DNA of 64,000 bases. It comes from Enterococcus sp. DIV1094. GTDB lineage: Bacteria; Bacillota; Bacilli; Lactobacillales; Enterococcaceae. The DNA lies in contig NZ_CP147250.1 of the NCBI RefSeq assembly GCF_017316305.2, positions 1,012,001 to 1,076,000 of the forward strand, read 5' to 3'. This document shows positions 56,933 through 64,000 of this stretch, one piece after another. Numbering within the stretch: position 1 is the first letter of the stretch; every line of letters begins with the position of its first letter. The notes beneath the pieces are model-generated. The model had not been told where the DNA came from. It saw only the letters and a program-made list of their open reading frames with translations, and ran no database searches. The translations under genes were made by a program, and so were the position numbers.

Positions 56933-57556
56933 TCACATTAGCTTTAGACACCAATCGATCCCTTCTAAAAGTAGCTTTTCAGTTGCTTCATGTTGTAACC
57001 CTTCTGAAAAATGTGCAGGTGTGATGCAAAAGACGCTACCTTTGCCATATTGATGGCGCCAAGCAGCAATCGATTCGCCGGATTGAGAATAGCTGTGCAG
57101 GCGAACTTCTGTCTTCGCTTGATCTACCTCCGTGAAGTAGTGTTCGTCCCAAATCTTGTAAGACAGACCCTTTTGATCCCGATAAACGACTTCTGTTGGT
57201 TTAGGATGATGAATGAATCGTCCACCTAGCATGTCATGAAAAGTGGAATGGATCGGATAGTTAGATAGTCCTGAATGATGTGCGATCAGACTTCCTCCAT
57301 TCGCCACATACTCGGTGATCAGCTGATCGTATGTTTCATCTAACCAAACCGCCTGATCTGTTTCTGGCGCTAACCGATTTTCCTTTGAAAGAAGGAATAT
57401 ATCTGGTTGCTCTTGCAAGGCTTTCCTCAGTTGATCAATTGTCAGATCAGTCATCTCTAGTTCTTGTGGAAACTTCTTAACTATTCCCTGAAAATAATCG
57501 ACTAACTGATCATGTGGATGATAAAAATCGCCTAATAATGTGACTATTTTTTTCAT
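56933..57556 (-). CDS. ThuA-domain protein
   Basis: The 207-residue protein has the class I glutamine-amidotransferase-like fold of the ThuA (trehalose utilisation) family: KKIVTLLGDFYHPHD at the start, GGSLIAHHSG in the middle and GSVFCITPAHFSEGL near the end. In sugar operons such proteins usually accompany catabolic enzymes, but their reaction is uncertain. The ATG at 57556 has GGAGGG upstream. It is the last gene of the sugar operon, 35 nt after xylB. Confidence 0.82.
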   Translation of the reverse strand: MKKIVTLLGDFYHPHDQLVDYFQGIVKKFPQELEMTDLTIDQLRKALQEQPDIFLLSKENRLAPETDQAVWLDETYDQLITEYVANGGSLIAHHSGLSNYPIHSTFHDMLGGRFIHHPKPTEVVYRDQKGLSYKIWDEHYFTEVDQAKTEVRLHSYSQSGESIAAWRHQYGKGSVFCITPAHFSEGLQHEATEKLLLEGIDWCLKLM

Positions 57557-57591
57557 CGAAAAAGCCCTCCTTTCACTCAATCATTCGTGTG

Positions 57592-59076
57592 TCACTTTTC
57601 ATACATATGACAGATTTCCTTTGTACATTCATATACTTTACGATAACGTGCATATACCTTTTGATACATTTCAACTTGTTGTGGATCGGGTTGTACTGGC
57701 GATTGGTAGGAAACAAAAACCGCTGCGCATTCGTTCAAATCGGCAAACCAGCCACAGCCGACTGCTGCTAACATGGCGGCTCCCAAGCCAGGTCCTTGTT
57801 CAGTTGTTAAAGTAACGATCGGGCGATTGAAAATATCTGCCTGCATTTGCAGCCATGCTGGATTTTTGGCGCCGCCACCTACCGAGACGATTTTTTCTAT
57901 TTTTTGTTGGGTCATTTCCTCCATGATCTCTTGTGAATCCTTTAAAGAGAAGGTGATTCCTTCTAACACGCTGCGGGTAAAGTGTTTCAGTTCGTGTTGC
58001 GTATCAATCCCGATAAAGCTTCCTCTGATTTGACTATCACTATAAGGAGTTCGTTCGCCTACGATATAAGGAGTGAACAACAACCCATTACTGCCAGCAT
58101 CAACGGTTCCTACCTCTGATAATAACTCATTGAATGATAGATTTGGAGCAAAGCGCTGCTTGAACCAGCTCAAGCTGTCGCCCGCCGCTAAGGTCACGCC
58201 CATGGAATAGGCTGCCCCTGAGGCATGTTGGAAGAGATGGAGTTTCCCTTGGTAGTCTCTATCCACATTTTTTTCGTATCGAAGAAATACTCCGCTTGTA
58301 CCGATTGAACACAAGCCTAGACCTTCTTCTAAAATCCCAGCGCCCACAGCGCCACAAGCGTTGTCAGCACCGCCTGCGATCACTTTGATTTGTTTGGTAA
58401 ATCCGTATCTTTCTTTTAGTTCTTCTTTCAATGTGCCGACTACTTCAGTAGATGCCACTAAAGGAGGTAAGATGTCTGCGTTGATTTCAAAGGTTTCGAT
58501 GATTTCTTCATCCCACTGCTTGGTTTCTTGATTCAACAGTAGCGTTCCAGCCGCATCCGAATAATCCATATGATACGAGCCGGTCAACCAGAATCGTAAA
58601 TAATCTTTTGGCAATTGGATCTGTTTGACCTTTTCCCAAACTGTTGGTTCATGTTCTTGGACCCATAGGATTTTAGGGAGCGTAAAGCCTTCTAATGCTT
58701 TGTTTTTTGTTTGTTGAAGCAACTTATCTCCTATGGTTTCAGTGATTCTTTGGCATTGCGTGGTCGTTCGTACGTCATTCCATAAAATAGCTGGTCTTAG
58801 AACTTGGTCTGCTTCATCCAATAATACTAAGCTGTGCATCTGTCCAGAAAAGCTGATGCCTACTAGTTCATCTTTGAAATCAGTCACTTGTTCTACCAAT
58901 TCTTTTATCACCTGATCTGCTGCTTTGAGCCAGTCCGCTGGTTGTTGCTCGCTATAACCCATTTGTGGATTACTCATAGGATAAGAAGCAACTGCTTCTC
59001 CCACTAGTTGCCCTTTTTGATCAAACACTAAGCCTTTCAATGCACTTGTTCCTAAGTCTAAACCTAATACATACAT
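57592..59076 (-). CDS. xylB: Xylulokinase
   Basis: The 494-residue FGGY kinase phosphorylates D-xylulose to xylulose 5-phosphate. The substrate motif GQMHSLVLLD is the one typical of xylulokinases, with YVLGLDLGTSALKG at the start and IAGGADNACGAVG and VGGGAKNPAW later. No xylose isomerase gene lies in the window. It follows the sugar-binding protein gene by 92 nt, in which an 11-bp hairpin lies. AAAGGA precedes the ATG. Confidence 0.92.
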   Translation of the reverse strand: MYVLGLDLGTSALKGLVFDQKGQLVGEAVASYPMSNPQMGYSEQQPADWLKAADQVIKELVEQVTDFKDELVGISFSGQMHSLVLLDEADQVLRPAILWNDVRTTTQCQRITETIGDKLLQQTKNKALEGFTLPKILWVQEHEPTVWEKVKQIQLPKDYLRFWLTGSYHMDYSDAAGTLLLNQETKQWDEEIIETFEINADILPPLVASTEVVGTLKEELKERYGFTKQIKVIAGGADNACGAVGAGILEEGLGLCSIGTSGVFLRYEKNVDRDYQGKLHLFQHASGAAYSMGVTLAAGDSLSWFKQRFAPNLSFNELLSEVGTVDAGSNGLLFTPYIVGERTPYSDSQIRGSFIGIDTQHELKHFTRSVLEGITFSLKDSQEIMEEMTQQKIEKIVSVGGGAKNPAWLQMQADIFNRPIVTLTTEQGPGLGAAMLAAVGCGWFADLNECAAVFVSYQSPVQPDPQQVEMYQKVYARYRKVYECTKEICHMYEK

Positions 59077-59106
59077 CGTTGATTTTCCTTTCTAATTTAA
59101 ACAAGT

Positions 59107-59149
59107 GAAAGAAACAGTCTGCTCCTTGAAGTCACCGCCTGTTTCTTTC
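59107..59149 (-). promoter_or_regulatory. Intercistronic hairpin between the binding protein and xylB genes
   Basis: GAAAGAAACAG (59107-59117) and CTGTTTCTTTC (59139-59149) form a perfect 11-bp stem with a 21-nt loop. Without a strong T-tract it could be a partial terminator or an RNA-stability element that raises expression of the upstream gene. Confidence 0.55.
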
Positions 59150-59168
59150 CATTGATCATATACGTATT

Positions 59169-60218
59169 TTATTCTGTTTCGTCCGTACTTTCTGTTTCGT
59201 CCTCTTCGACAGAGTCGGTTTTCACTTTACTTTTTTCTTTTCCATATTCTTCTAAGTCTTCGGCTAACACGTAGTTGACATCGATTGGAATGGTTGCATC
59301 AATCGTTTCTCCGTCAATGGCTTTCACTAGATTCTCAATGACTTGATAACCAATTTGGTAGGCATCTTGGTCAACGATGGCTGTAATTCGTTCATCCGCC
59401 ACACCTCTTAACCAAGTATCCGTATAATCAAACCCGTAATGAAGAACCTGTCCTGCTTTTCCTTGCGATTCTAGCGCGCTCATTACCCCTACGTTCGGGC
59501 CTTCAGAACCTAAAGAAAAGACAGTGACTAAATCTCTATTCGCTGCAATATAGCCTTCTAATTGTTTTTTCGATTCTGATGGTTGGTCGTTATCTTGAAT
59601 AGTGGCTAAAAAGTTAAAGTTTTCAGCATCTGGTCCATAGACCTCTGCAAAGCCTTCTTTCAATCCTTTTTCGCGATCGATCATTGTCGGTTGTGCAACG
59701 TCCACACAAACAATCGCGATCGAACCACCGGTGATCCCTTTTGCCTTCATTTCTTCTGCTGCACGTAATCCCAATTCTTTCCCAGCTGAAACGTTGTCCG
59801 TACCAACATAAGCTGTCCGATCTTCTGGATTTTCTAAATCGGCATCAAACGTAATGACAGGAATGCCTTTATCCATTGCCTCCTTGATCGGATCGACGAA
59901 TGCTTTTTTCTCAATCGGTGCAATCGCGATCCCTGCGGCGTTTTTAGCAACCGCTTCTCTGATAAAGCCGATATGCTTTTCTTTCTTACTTGGTTCAGCA
60001 GAAGGTGAAGTTTTCGTAACCAATGTATAGCCTAGTTCTGCCGCGGCATCTTCTGCTCCTTTTTTCATCGGGTTCCAATAAGCACCTGTATCTACGATCG
60101 GGATGAAGTACAACGTCTTTTCACTGTCAGCATCGGCGGAATCACTTGAACTACACCCTGTACCAACTAATAATAACGCAACAAACATACTAATGATCCA
60201 AAATGATTTTTTAAACAT
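59169..60218 (-). CDS. Sugar-binding lipoprotein of an ABC importer
   Basis: The 349-residue lipoprotein has a signal peptide with lipobox LVGTGC (Cys22), then a Peripla_BP_4-type (RbsB/XylF-like) sugar-binding fold (YFIPIVDTGAYWNPM, GIPVITFDADLENPED, AYVGTDNVSAGKELG). The tail after about 325 is acidic. It captures the sugar for the permease and ATPase upstream. GGAG before the ATG is clear. Substrate is likely a pentose, judged from XylB and GH43 neighbours. Confidence 0.9.
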   Translation of the reverse strand: MFKKSFWIISMFVALLLVGTGCSSSDSADADSEKTLYFIPIVDTGAYWNPMKKGAEDAAAELGYTLVTKTSPSAEPSKKEKHIGFIREAVAKNAAGIAIAPIEKKAFVDPIKEAMDKGIPVITFDADLENPEDRTAYVGTDNVSAGKELGLRAAEEMKAKGITGGSIAIVCVDVAQPTMIDREKGLKEGFAEVYGPDAENFNFLATIQDNDQPSESKKQLEGYIAANRDLVTVFSLGSEGPNVGVMSALESQGKAGQVLHYGFDYTDTWLRGVADERITAIVDQDAYQIGYQVIENLVKAIDGETIDATIPIDVNYVLAEDLEEYGKEKSKVKTDSVEEDETESTDETE

Positions 60219-60243
60219 GGTCTTTTCGCTCCTTTGATTGTAA

Positions 60244-61209
60244 TTAAGACTGACGACTTGCTCGACGTTTCAAATAATCAATGATGATTGCTAAAATAAT
60301 GACTAGTCCGGTGACGGTATCTTGCAAGAATGAATTTACACCCATCAAGGTCAAGCCATTTTTAAATACTTGCAAGGTTAAGATACCTGCAACTGCACCG
60401 CCGATCGTACCGATCCCACCGCTAAATGATGTACCGCCCATGATAGCTGCTGCCATCGCGAACAAGTCTAACCCATTCGCGTCTTTGGAAGCGCCACCAT
60501 TTAAGTTTGAAACGATCAACAGACCAGCGATTGCCGCTAACATTCCTTCAATCATAAACATTTTGATAATATGCTTGTCAGTATCTATCCCAGATAGCCT
60601 AGCCGCCTCTTGATTTGAGCCTACGACATAGGTATATCTTCCTAAACGCGTATTTTTCATCACAAAAGCAAATACGACGATAACGATTAGAAAAATCAAC
60701 GCATTACTTTTGAACATATTTGTACCGATCGGTGTTTTAGCCAATTGATTGAACCAAGCATTTTCTGAGCCGATAAACTGTTCATCTGTGAAAAATCCCA
60801 ACATCCCTTTGATGACGTAGCTTGTTCCTAATGTCAGAATAAATGAGGGTAAATCAAATTTTTTGATCAATAAAGCATTCATGGCTCCTAACAACGCGCC
60901 AGTCAGCAAGGCGAGAAGCACAACGAGTGGCGCAGGCATTCCTTGATTTGCCGCATATAAACCGATCATTCCTGCTGCCATCCCGACATACCCGATGGAT
61001 AGATCAACATAACCGCAAATCAAGATCATCGCATAAGCAACAGTCAAAATCCCTACCGGTGGGATTTGTTGGAAGAAATTTTCAATGTTGAAGGTGCTCA
61101 AAAAATCAGCATTCGCAATTGAAAAATAGAGAATCAAGGCAATTAAGACTAAATAGACAGAGTAATTCATAAAAAGTGACTTGATCGTTAACTTGTTTCG
61201 TTTTTCCAT
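60244..61209 (-). CDS. Sugar ABC transporter permease (RbsC-like)
   Basis: The 321-residue membrane protein has about nine helices and the BPD_transp_2 features ICGYVDLSIGYVGM and NALLIKKFDLPSFILTLG, followed by GTSFSGGIGTIGGAVAG near the end. It forms the translocation pore as a dimer with the RbsA-like ATPase. GGAG before the ATG. It sits 44 nt after the ATPase gene and 25 nt before the binding-protein gene. Confidence 0.93.
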   Translation of the reverse strand: MEKRNKLTIKSLFMNYSVYLVLIALILYFSIANADFLSTFNIENFFQQIPPVGILTVAYAMILICGYVDLSIGYVGMAAGMIGLYAANQGMPAPLVVLLALLTGALLGAMNALLIKKFDLPSFILTLGTSYVIKGMLGFFTDEQFIGSENAWFNQLAKTPIGTNMFKSNALIFLIVIVVFAFVMKNTRLGRYTYVVGSNQEAARLSGIDTDKHIIKMFMIEGMLAAIAGLLIVSNLNGGASKDANGLDLFAMAAAIMGGTSFSGGIGTIGGAVAGILTLQVFKNGLTLMGVNSFLQDTVTGLVIILAIIIDYLKRRASRQS

Positions 61210-61253
61210 AGCTCTCTCCTTTGTTTACATACCCTCTAACGGAAGCATCATTC

Positions 61254-62762
61254 CTATTCATTAAGTGTGGCATATGTCATGATCAATTCTTGGGCCTCAT
61301 CTTTTCTATCCTGATACTCAGCGACGACGACTTCTCCTGTGATCCTACCTTCACGAAAGACTTGGATTCGGTCACATATGCCTAATAATTCAGAAATTTC
61401 CGAAGAGACGATCAAAATCGTTTTCCCTTGACGTGCCAACTCGTTGATGATCGTATAAATTTCTGATTTTGCCCCGACATCGATTCCTTTGGTTGGCTCA
61501 TCAAAAATATATACTTCATTTGTCGTGTTCAACCACTTTGCTAAAACTACTTTCTGCTGATTTCCACCCGATAGACTAGCAACTGGACGTGCAATGTCGC
61601 TGATTTTGATTTTCACGTCTTGAACAAACTGATGTGCCGTTTGACTGAGTGACCCATGTTTTAATATAAACCCACCTAGATTCGTTATCGTGATATTGTC
61701 TTGGATCGAGAGCCCTAGGAACAAGCCTTGATGTTTCCGATCTTCCGTCAATAGCCCAATGCCTTGACGAATCGCATCGACAGGTGATTTGATCACTACC
61801 GGCTGGTTCGCCAATTTGATTTCACCTGATTTTGCGCGATCCGCACCGAAAATCAGTCGCATCGTTTCTGTTCTGCCACTGCCGACTAACCCCGCAAAAC
61901 CTAACACTTCCCCACGTCTTGCTTGGAAGCTGACATTTTTTACCCGCCCAAAAGAATCAGAAAGGTTGGTAACTTGTAAGTAGGTTTCACCTAATTGGGT
62001 CGGTTGTTTCGGATACAGATCCTTGATTTCTCGCCCAACTAATCGCGCGATGATCTCTTCTTCAGACAAGTTTTTCACTTCATCTGTCAAAATATATTCC
62101 CCATCACGCATGATCGTGATGCGTTCACCTAATTCAAAGATCTCTTTCATGCGATGGGAGATGTAAATACTCGAAACGCCTTTTTCTTTCAATCTGCGAA
62201 TAATAATAAATAAAACTTCGACATCTTTTTCAGACAAAGAAGTTGTCGGTTCATCAAAGATGATCACTTTAGCGTTCAAACTAAGCGCTCTGGCAATTTC
62301 AATCAATTGCTTATTGGCAGTAGAAAGCGAAGCAACCAATGTCGTAGGCAGAATCGTAGATCCTACTAGATTCAGCCATTGCTGCGTGTCTTCATATAAT
62401 TTTTTAAAGTCAACAATTCCTAATGTCTTGTTTTTATAAGGCAAACGTCCAATAAAGATATTTTCCGCAACAGACAAATCTTCTGCTAGATTCAATTCTT
62501 GATGAACGAACGCAATCCCTAATTCTTGTGCAAGATCAGGTGTCATCTTAGAGATCTCTTTTCCTTCAAATATGATTTTCCCTTCGTCCTTATCGATCAA
62601 GCCGGCAAGAATATTCATCAACGTCGATTTACCTGCTCCGTTCTCCCCCATGAAAGCATGGATCTCACCTTTATTTATCTCAAGCTGTGCTTTTTTCAAG
62701 ACATGTACAGGACCAAAACTTTTTTCAATATCAGACATTGAAAATAACCGTTCTTTTTCCAT
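61254..62762 (-). CDS. Sugar ABC transporter ATPase, two nucleotide-binding domains (RbsA/XylG-like)
   Basis: A 502-residue fusion of two ABC domains. NBD1 has Walker A GENGAGKST and Walker B VIIFDEPTTSLS, with the LSTANKQLIEIARAL version of the signature. NBD2 has a degenerate Walker A (GLVGSGRTE) but a good signature LSGGNQQKV and Walker B VYIFDEPTKGID. Asymmetric sites are usual in this family. AGGAGGG before the ATG. It follows the xylosidase gene by 37 nt. Confidence 0.93.
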   Translation of the reverse strand: MEKERLFSMSDIEKSFGPVHVLKKAQLEINKGEIHAFMGENGAGKSTLMNILAGLIDKDEGKIIFEGKEISKMTPDLAQELGIAFVHQELNLAEDLSVAENIFIGRLPYKNKTLGIVDFKKLYEDTQQWLNLVGSTILPTTLVASLSTANKQLIEIARALSLNAKVIIFDEPTTSLSEKDVEVLFIIIRRLKEKGVSSIYISHRMKEIFELGERITIMRDGEYILTDEVKNLSEEEIIARLVGREIKDLYPKQPTQLGETYLQVTNLSDSFGRVKNVSFQARRGEVLGFAGLVGSGRTETMRLIFGADRAKSGEIKLANQPVVIKSPVDAIRQGIGLLTEDRKHQGLFLGLSIQDNITITNLGGFILKHGSLSQTAHQFVQDVKIKISDIARPVASLSGGNQQKVVLAKWLNTTNEVYIFDEPTKGIDVGAKSEIYTIINELARQGKTILIVSSEISELLGICDRIQVFREGRITGEVVVAEYQDRKDEAQELIMTYATLNE

Positions 62763-62799
62763 GGAACCCTCCTCTTACTCCTGAAACGACAACGCTGTT

Positions 62800-64000
62800 T
62801 TACTCACTTTGTTTTTCCCGATAATCAAAATAATCAAACACAGCCGGCAAATCATACCCTGAGTAATCGACATTGACCATGCCGACAAATGCGCCCGTAA
62901 AGAAACCGCCATGCGTCTGGTTGACATACTCATCAGATAATACTTTTGCATCTAACTGGATCGCTAATTCTGTCCATGCTTTTCCGTCAAATGAATAAGC
63001 ATAGGTGTATGTCTCTTTTCTGACAATTGTCTTGAAATAAACCATCGTCACATCTTCTGGAACCGGAATCGCCTGTTCTTGTAAATAACTTTTGAATACA
63101 CCTTGATTATTCTCAGTGATTTCAATGACCCGACCTTTTTCTTCCTGCCAAGTCACTTGGATCATCGACCAATGCTGCGAATTATAATAATTCGTCAACC
63201 CTGCCATTTGTTGGAACGTCGTCGGTGAATAACTCAAGGCAGTTTCTGCTTCAAACTCAAAAGCTTGCCAACGCCTTGCAACAAGTGAATGCCTATGTGT
63301 ATTGGCTAAACTTCCAGCACCTCGTAATGTCAACTTGCCATCTTTCAAAATTCCGATCTCCTTCGTAAAAGGAACACGTACTGTTTGGAATTGTGATGGC
63401 AGCTCACTTTGTTCGAAGTCGGTTCTTTGTACCACTTTTTCATAAGGATGAGGGGTCACTCCTTTTGGTGCGTCTACTTCTAAGCTCCCTTGCTTTCCGC
63501 CCACGATTTCTGGCCATAAGTCTTCCGACCATGTTACTTTTTGGATCGCTGTTTCTCTGCCTAATGTACACCAGCCACGAGGGTCGTGGATCGATTCATT
63601 TTTATGATGCCAAGGTCTGCCGGTCAAATGGGCAAAATACCATTCGCCTTCTGGTGTATCGACTAACGCACCATGACCACATTTTTGCAGGGGATTTTCT
63701 GGAGAATCATAGGCAGTTAAAAAGGTCTCTGCTTGACTCTCAAACGGTCCTTCTAACGTTTTTGCACGTGCGACCACTTCTTGGTGCGTATAGACAGTGC
63801 CACCTTCTGCACAAAACAAATAATAATAACCAAATAACTTATACAGATGTGGTCCTTCCACTAATTTGACGTCGGTTCCTTTCCAAATGATCTTGCCTGT
63901 TTCAGGAAGCAAGCGTTGTTGTTCCACTGAATATTCGGTACATTTGATCCCATTGAACGGATGATGGTATTCGCGGTGATCCCATTCCATTTGAACCAAG
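62800..64000 (-). CDS. GH43-type beta-xylosidase, 5' end outside the window
   Basis: The visible 400 or so C-terminal residues contain a GH43 catalytic part (EGPHLYKLFGYYYLF with the probable acid Glu, then GHGALVDTPEGEWYFAHLTGRP) and a C-terminal beta-sandwich domain (from about residue 200) common in GH43 xylosidases that cut xylo-oligosaccharides. No signal peptide can be judged because the start is missing. As first visible gene of the operon it would release xylose for uptake or act inside on imported oligosaccharides. Confidence 0.88.
   Translation of the reverse strand, partial: LVQMEWDHREYHHPFNGIKCTEYSVEQQRLLPETGKIIWKGTDVKLVEGPHLYKLFGYYYLFCAEGGTVYTHQEVVARAKTLEGPFESQAETFLTAYDSPENPLQKCGHGALVDTPEGEWYFAHLTGRPWHHKNESIHDPRGWCTLGRETAIQKVTWSEDLWPEIVGGKQGSLEVDAPKGVTPHPYEKVVQRTDFEQSELPSQFQTVRVPFTKEIGILKDGKLTLRGAGSLANTHRHSLVARRWQAFEFEAETALSYSPTTFQQMAGLTNYYNSQHWSMIQVTWQEEKGRVIEITENNQGVFKSYLQEQAIPVPEDVTMVYFKTIVRKETYTYAYSFDGKAWTELAIQLDAKVLSDEYVNQTHGGFFTGAFVGMVNVDYSGYDLPAVFDYFDYREKQSE

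Overview
The window is a low-GC Gram-positive chromosome segment whose gene order matches Enterococcus (rny-recA-cinA-pgsA-rodZ-ymfH-ymfF; dut-radA-yacL-gltX-cysE-cysS-mrnC-rlmB-rae1-sigH). The crtNM pair for a yellow C30 carotenoid, the xylulokinase/ABC sugar operon and the complete type VII secretion locus together suggest a pigmented, pentose-using species of the E. faecium group. E. mundtii is my best guess, inferred from gene content only. No rRNA, tRNA, CRISPR array or insertion sequence was seen.

Layout. 0-1.4 kb: the 3'-truncated end of an unrecognised gene and a small membrane ORF. 1.4-10.4 kb: RNase Y, RecA (with a LexA-like box), CinA, PgsA, a RodZ-like protein and a pair of M16 peptidase-like proteins. 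10.5-21.6 kb: MscL, a GNAT enzyme, Veg, then the sigH-rae1-rlmB-mrnC-cysS-cysE block behind a Cys-type T-box, gltX, yacL, radA and dut. 21.8-30 kb: proBA, small unknowns, a secreted GH73 glucosaminidase with three DUF5648-type repeats, a divergent NmrA-type reductase/Rrf2 regulator pair and a SWIM-domain protein.

30-49 kb: a complete T7SSb locus read on the minus strand: esxA, esaA, essA, esaB, essB, essC, a DUF4176 gene, two small helical LXG partners, an LXG toxin with a glycine-zipper C-terminus, five paralogous six-helix membrane proteins (putative immunity array) and a second DUF4176 gene. An Rgg-type regulator lies directly upstream of esxA. Between array members 3 and 4 lies a short relic of the 3' end of a second toxin gene, which suggests that the array grew by stacking toxin-immunity modules and losing the toxins. 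This is the most interesting part of the window.

49-64 kb: crtM-crtN, a tRNA-dihydrouridine synthase, an ABC-2 exporter flanked by copies of a palindromic intergenic repeat (exact 120-bp period), a membrane-anchored MutS-like ATPase, and a sugar operon (GH43 xylosidase, RbsA/C/B-type ABC importer, xylulokinase, ThuA-like protein) that runs off the right end.

How they work together: T7SS genes supply the secretion channel (EsaA/EssA/EssB/EssC/EsaB), the small partners target the LXG toxin to it, and the membrane array probably protects against the producer's own and related toxins. In the sugar operon, the xylosidase would release pentose, the ABC importer would take it up and XylB would phosphorylate it. 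Many starts below were moved from the longest ORF to a downstream codon with a clear Shine-Dalgarno sequence; each case is stated.
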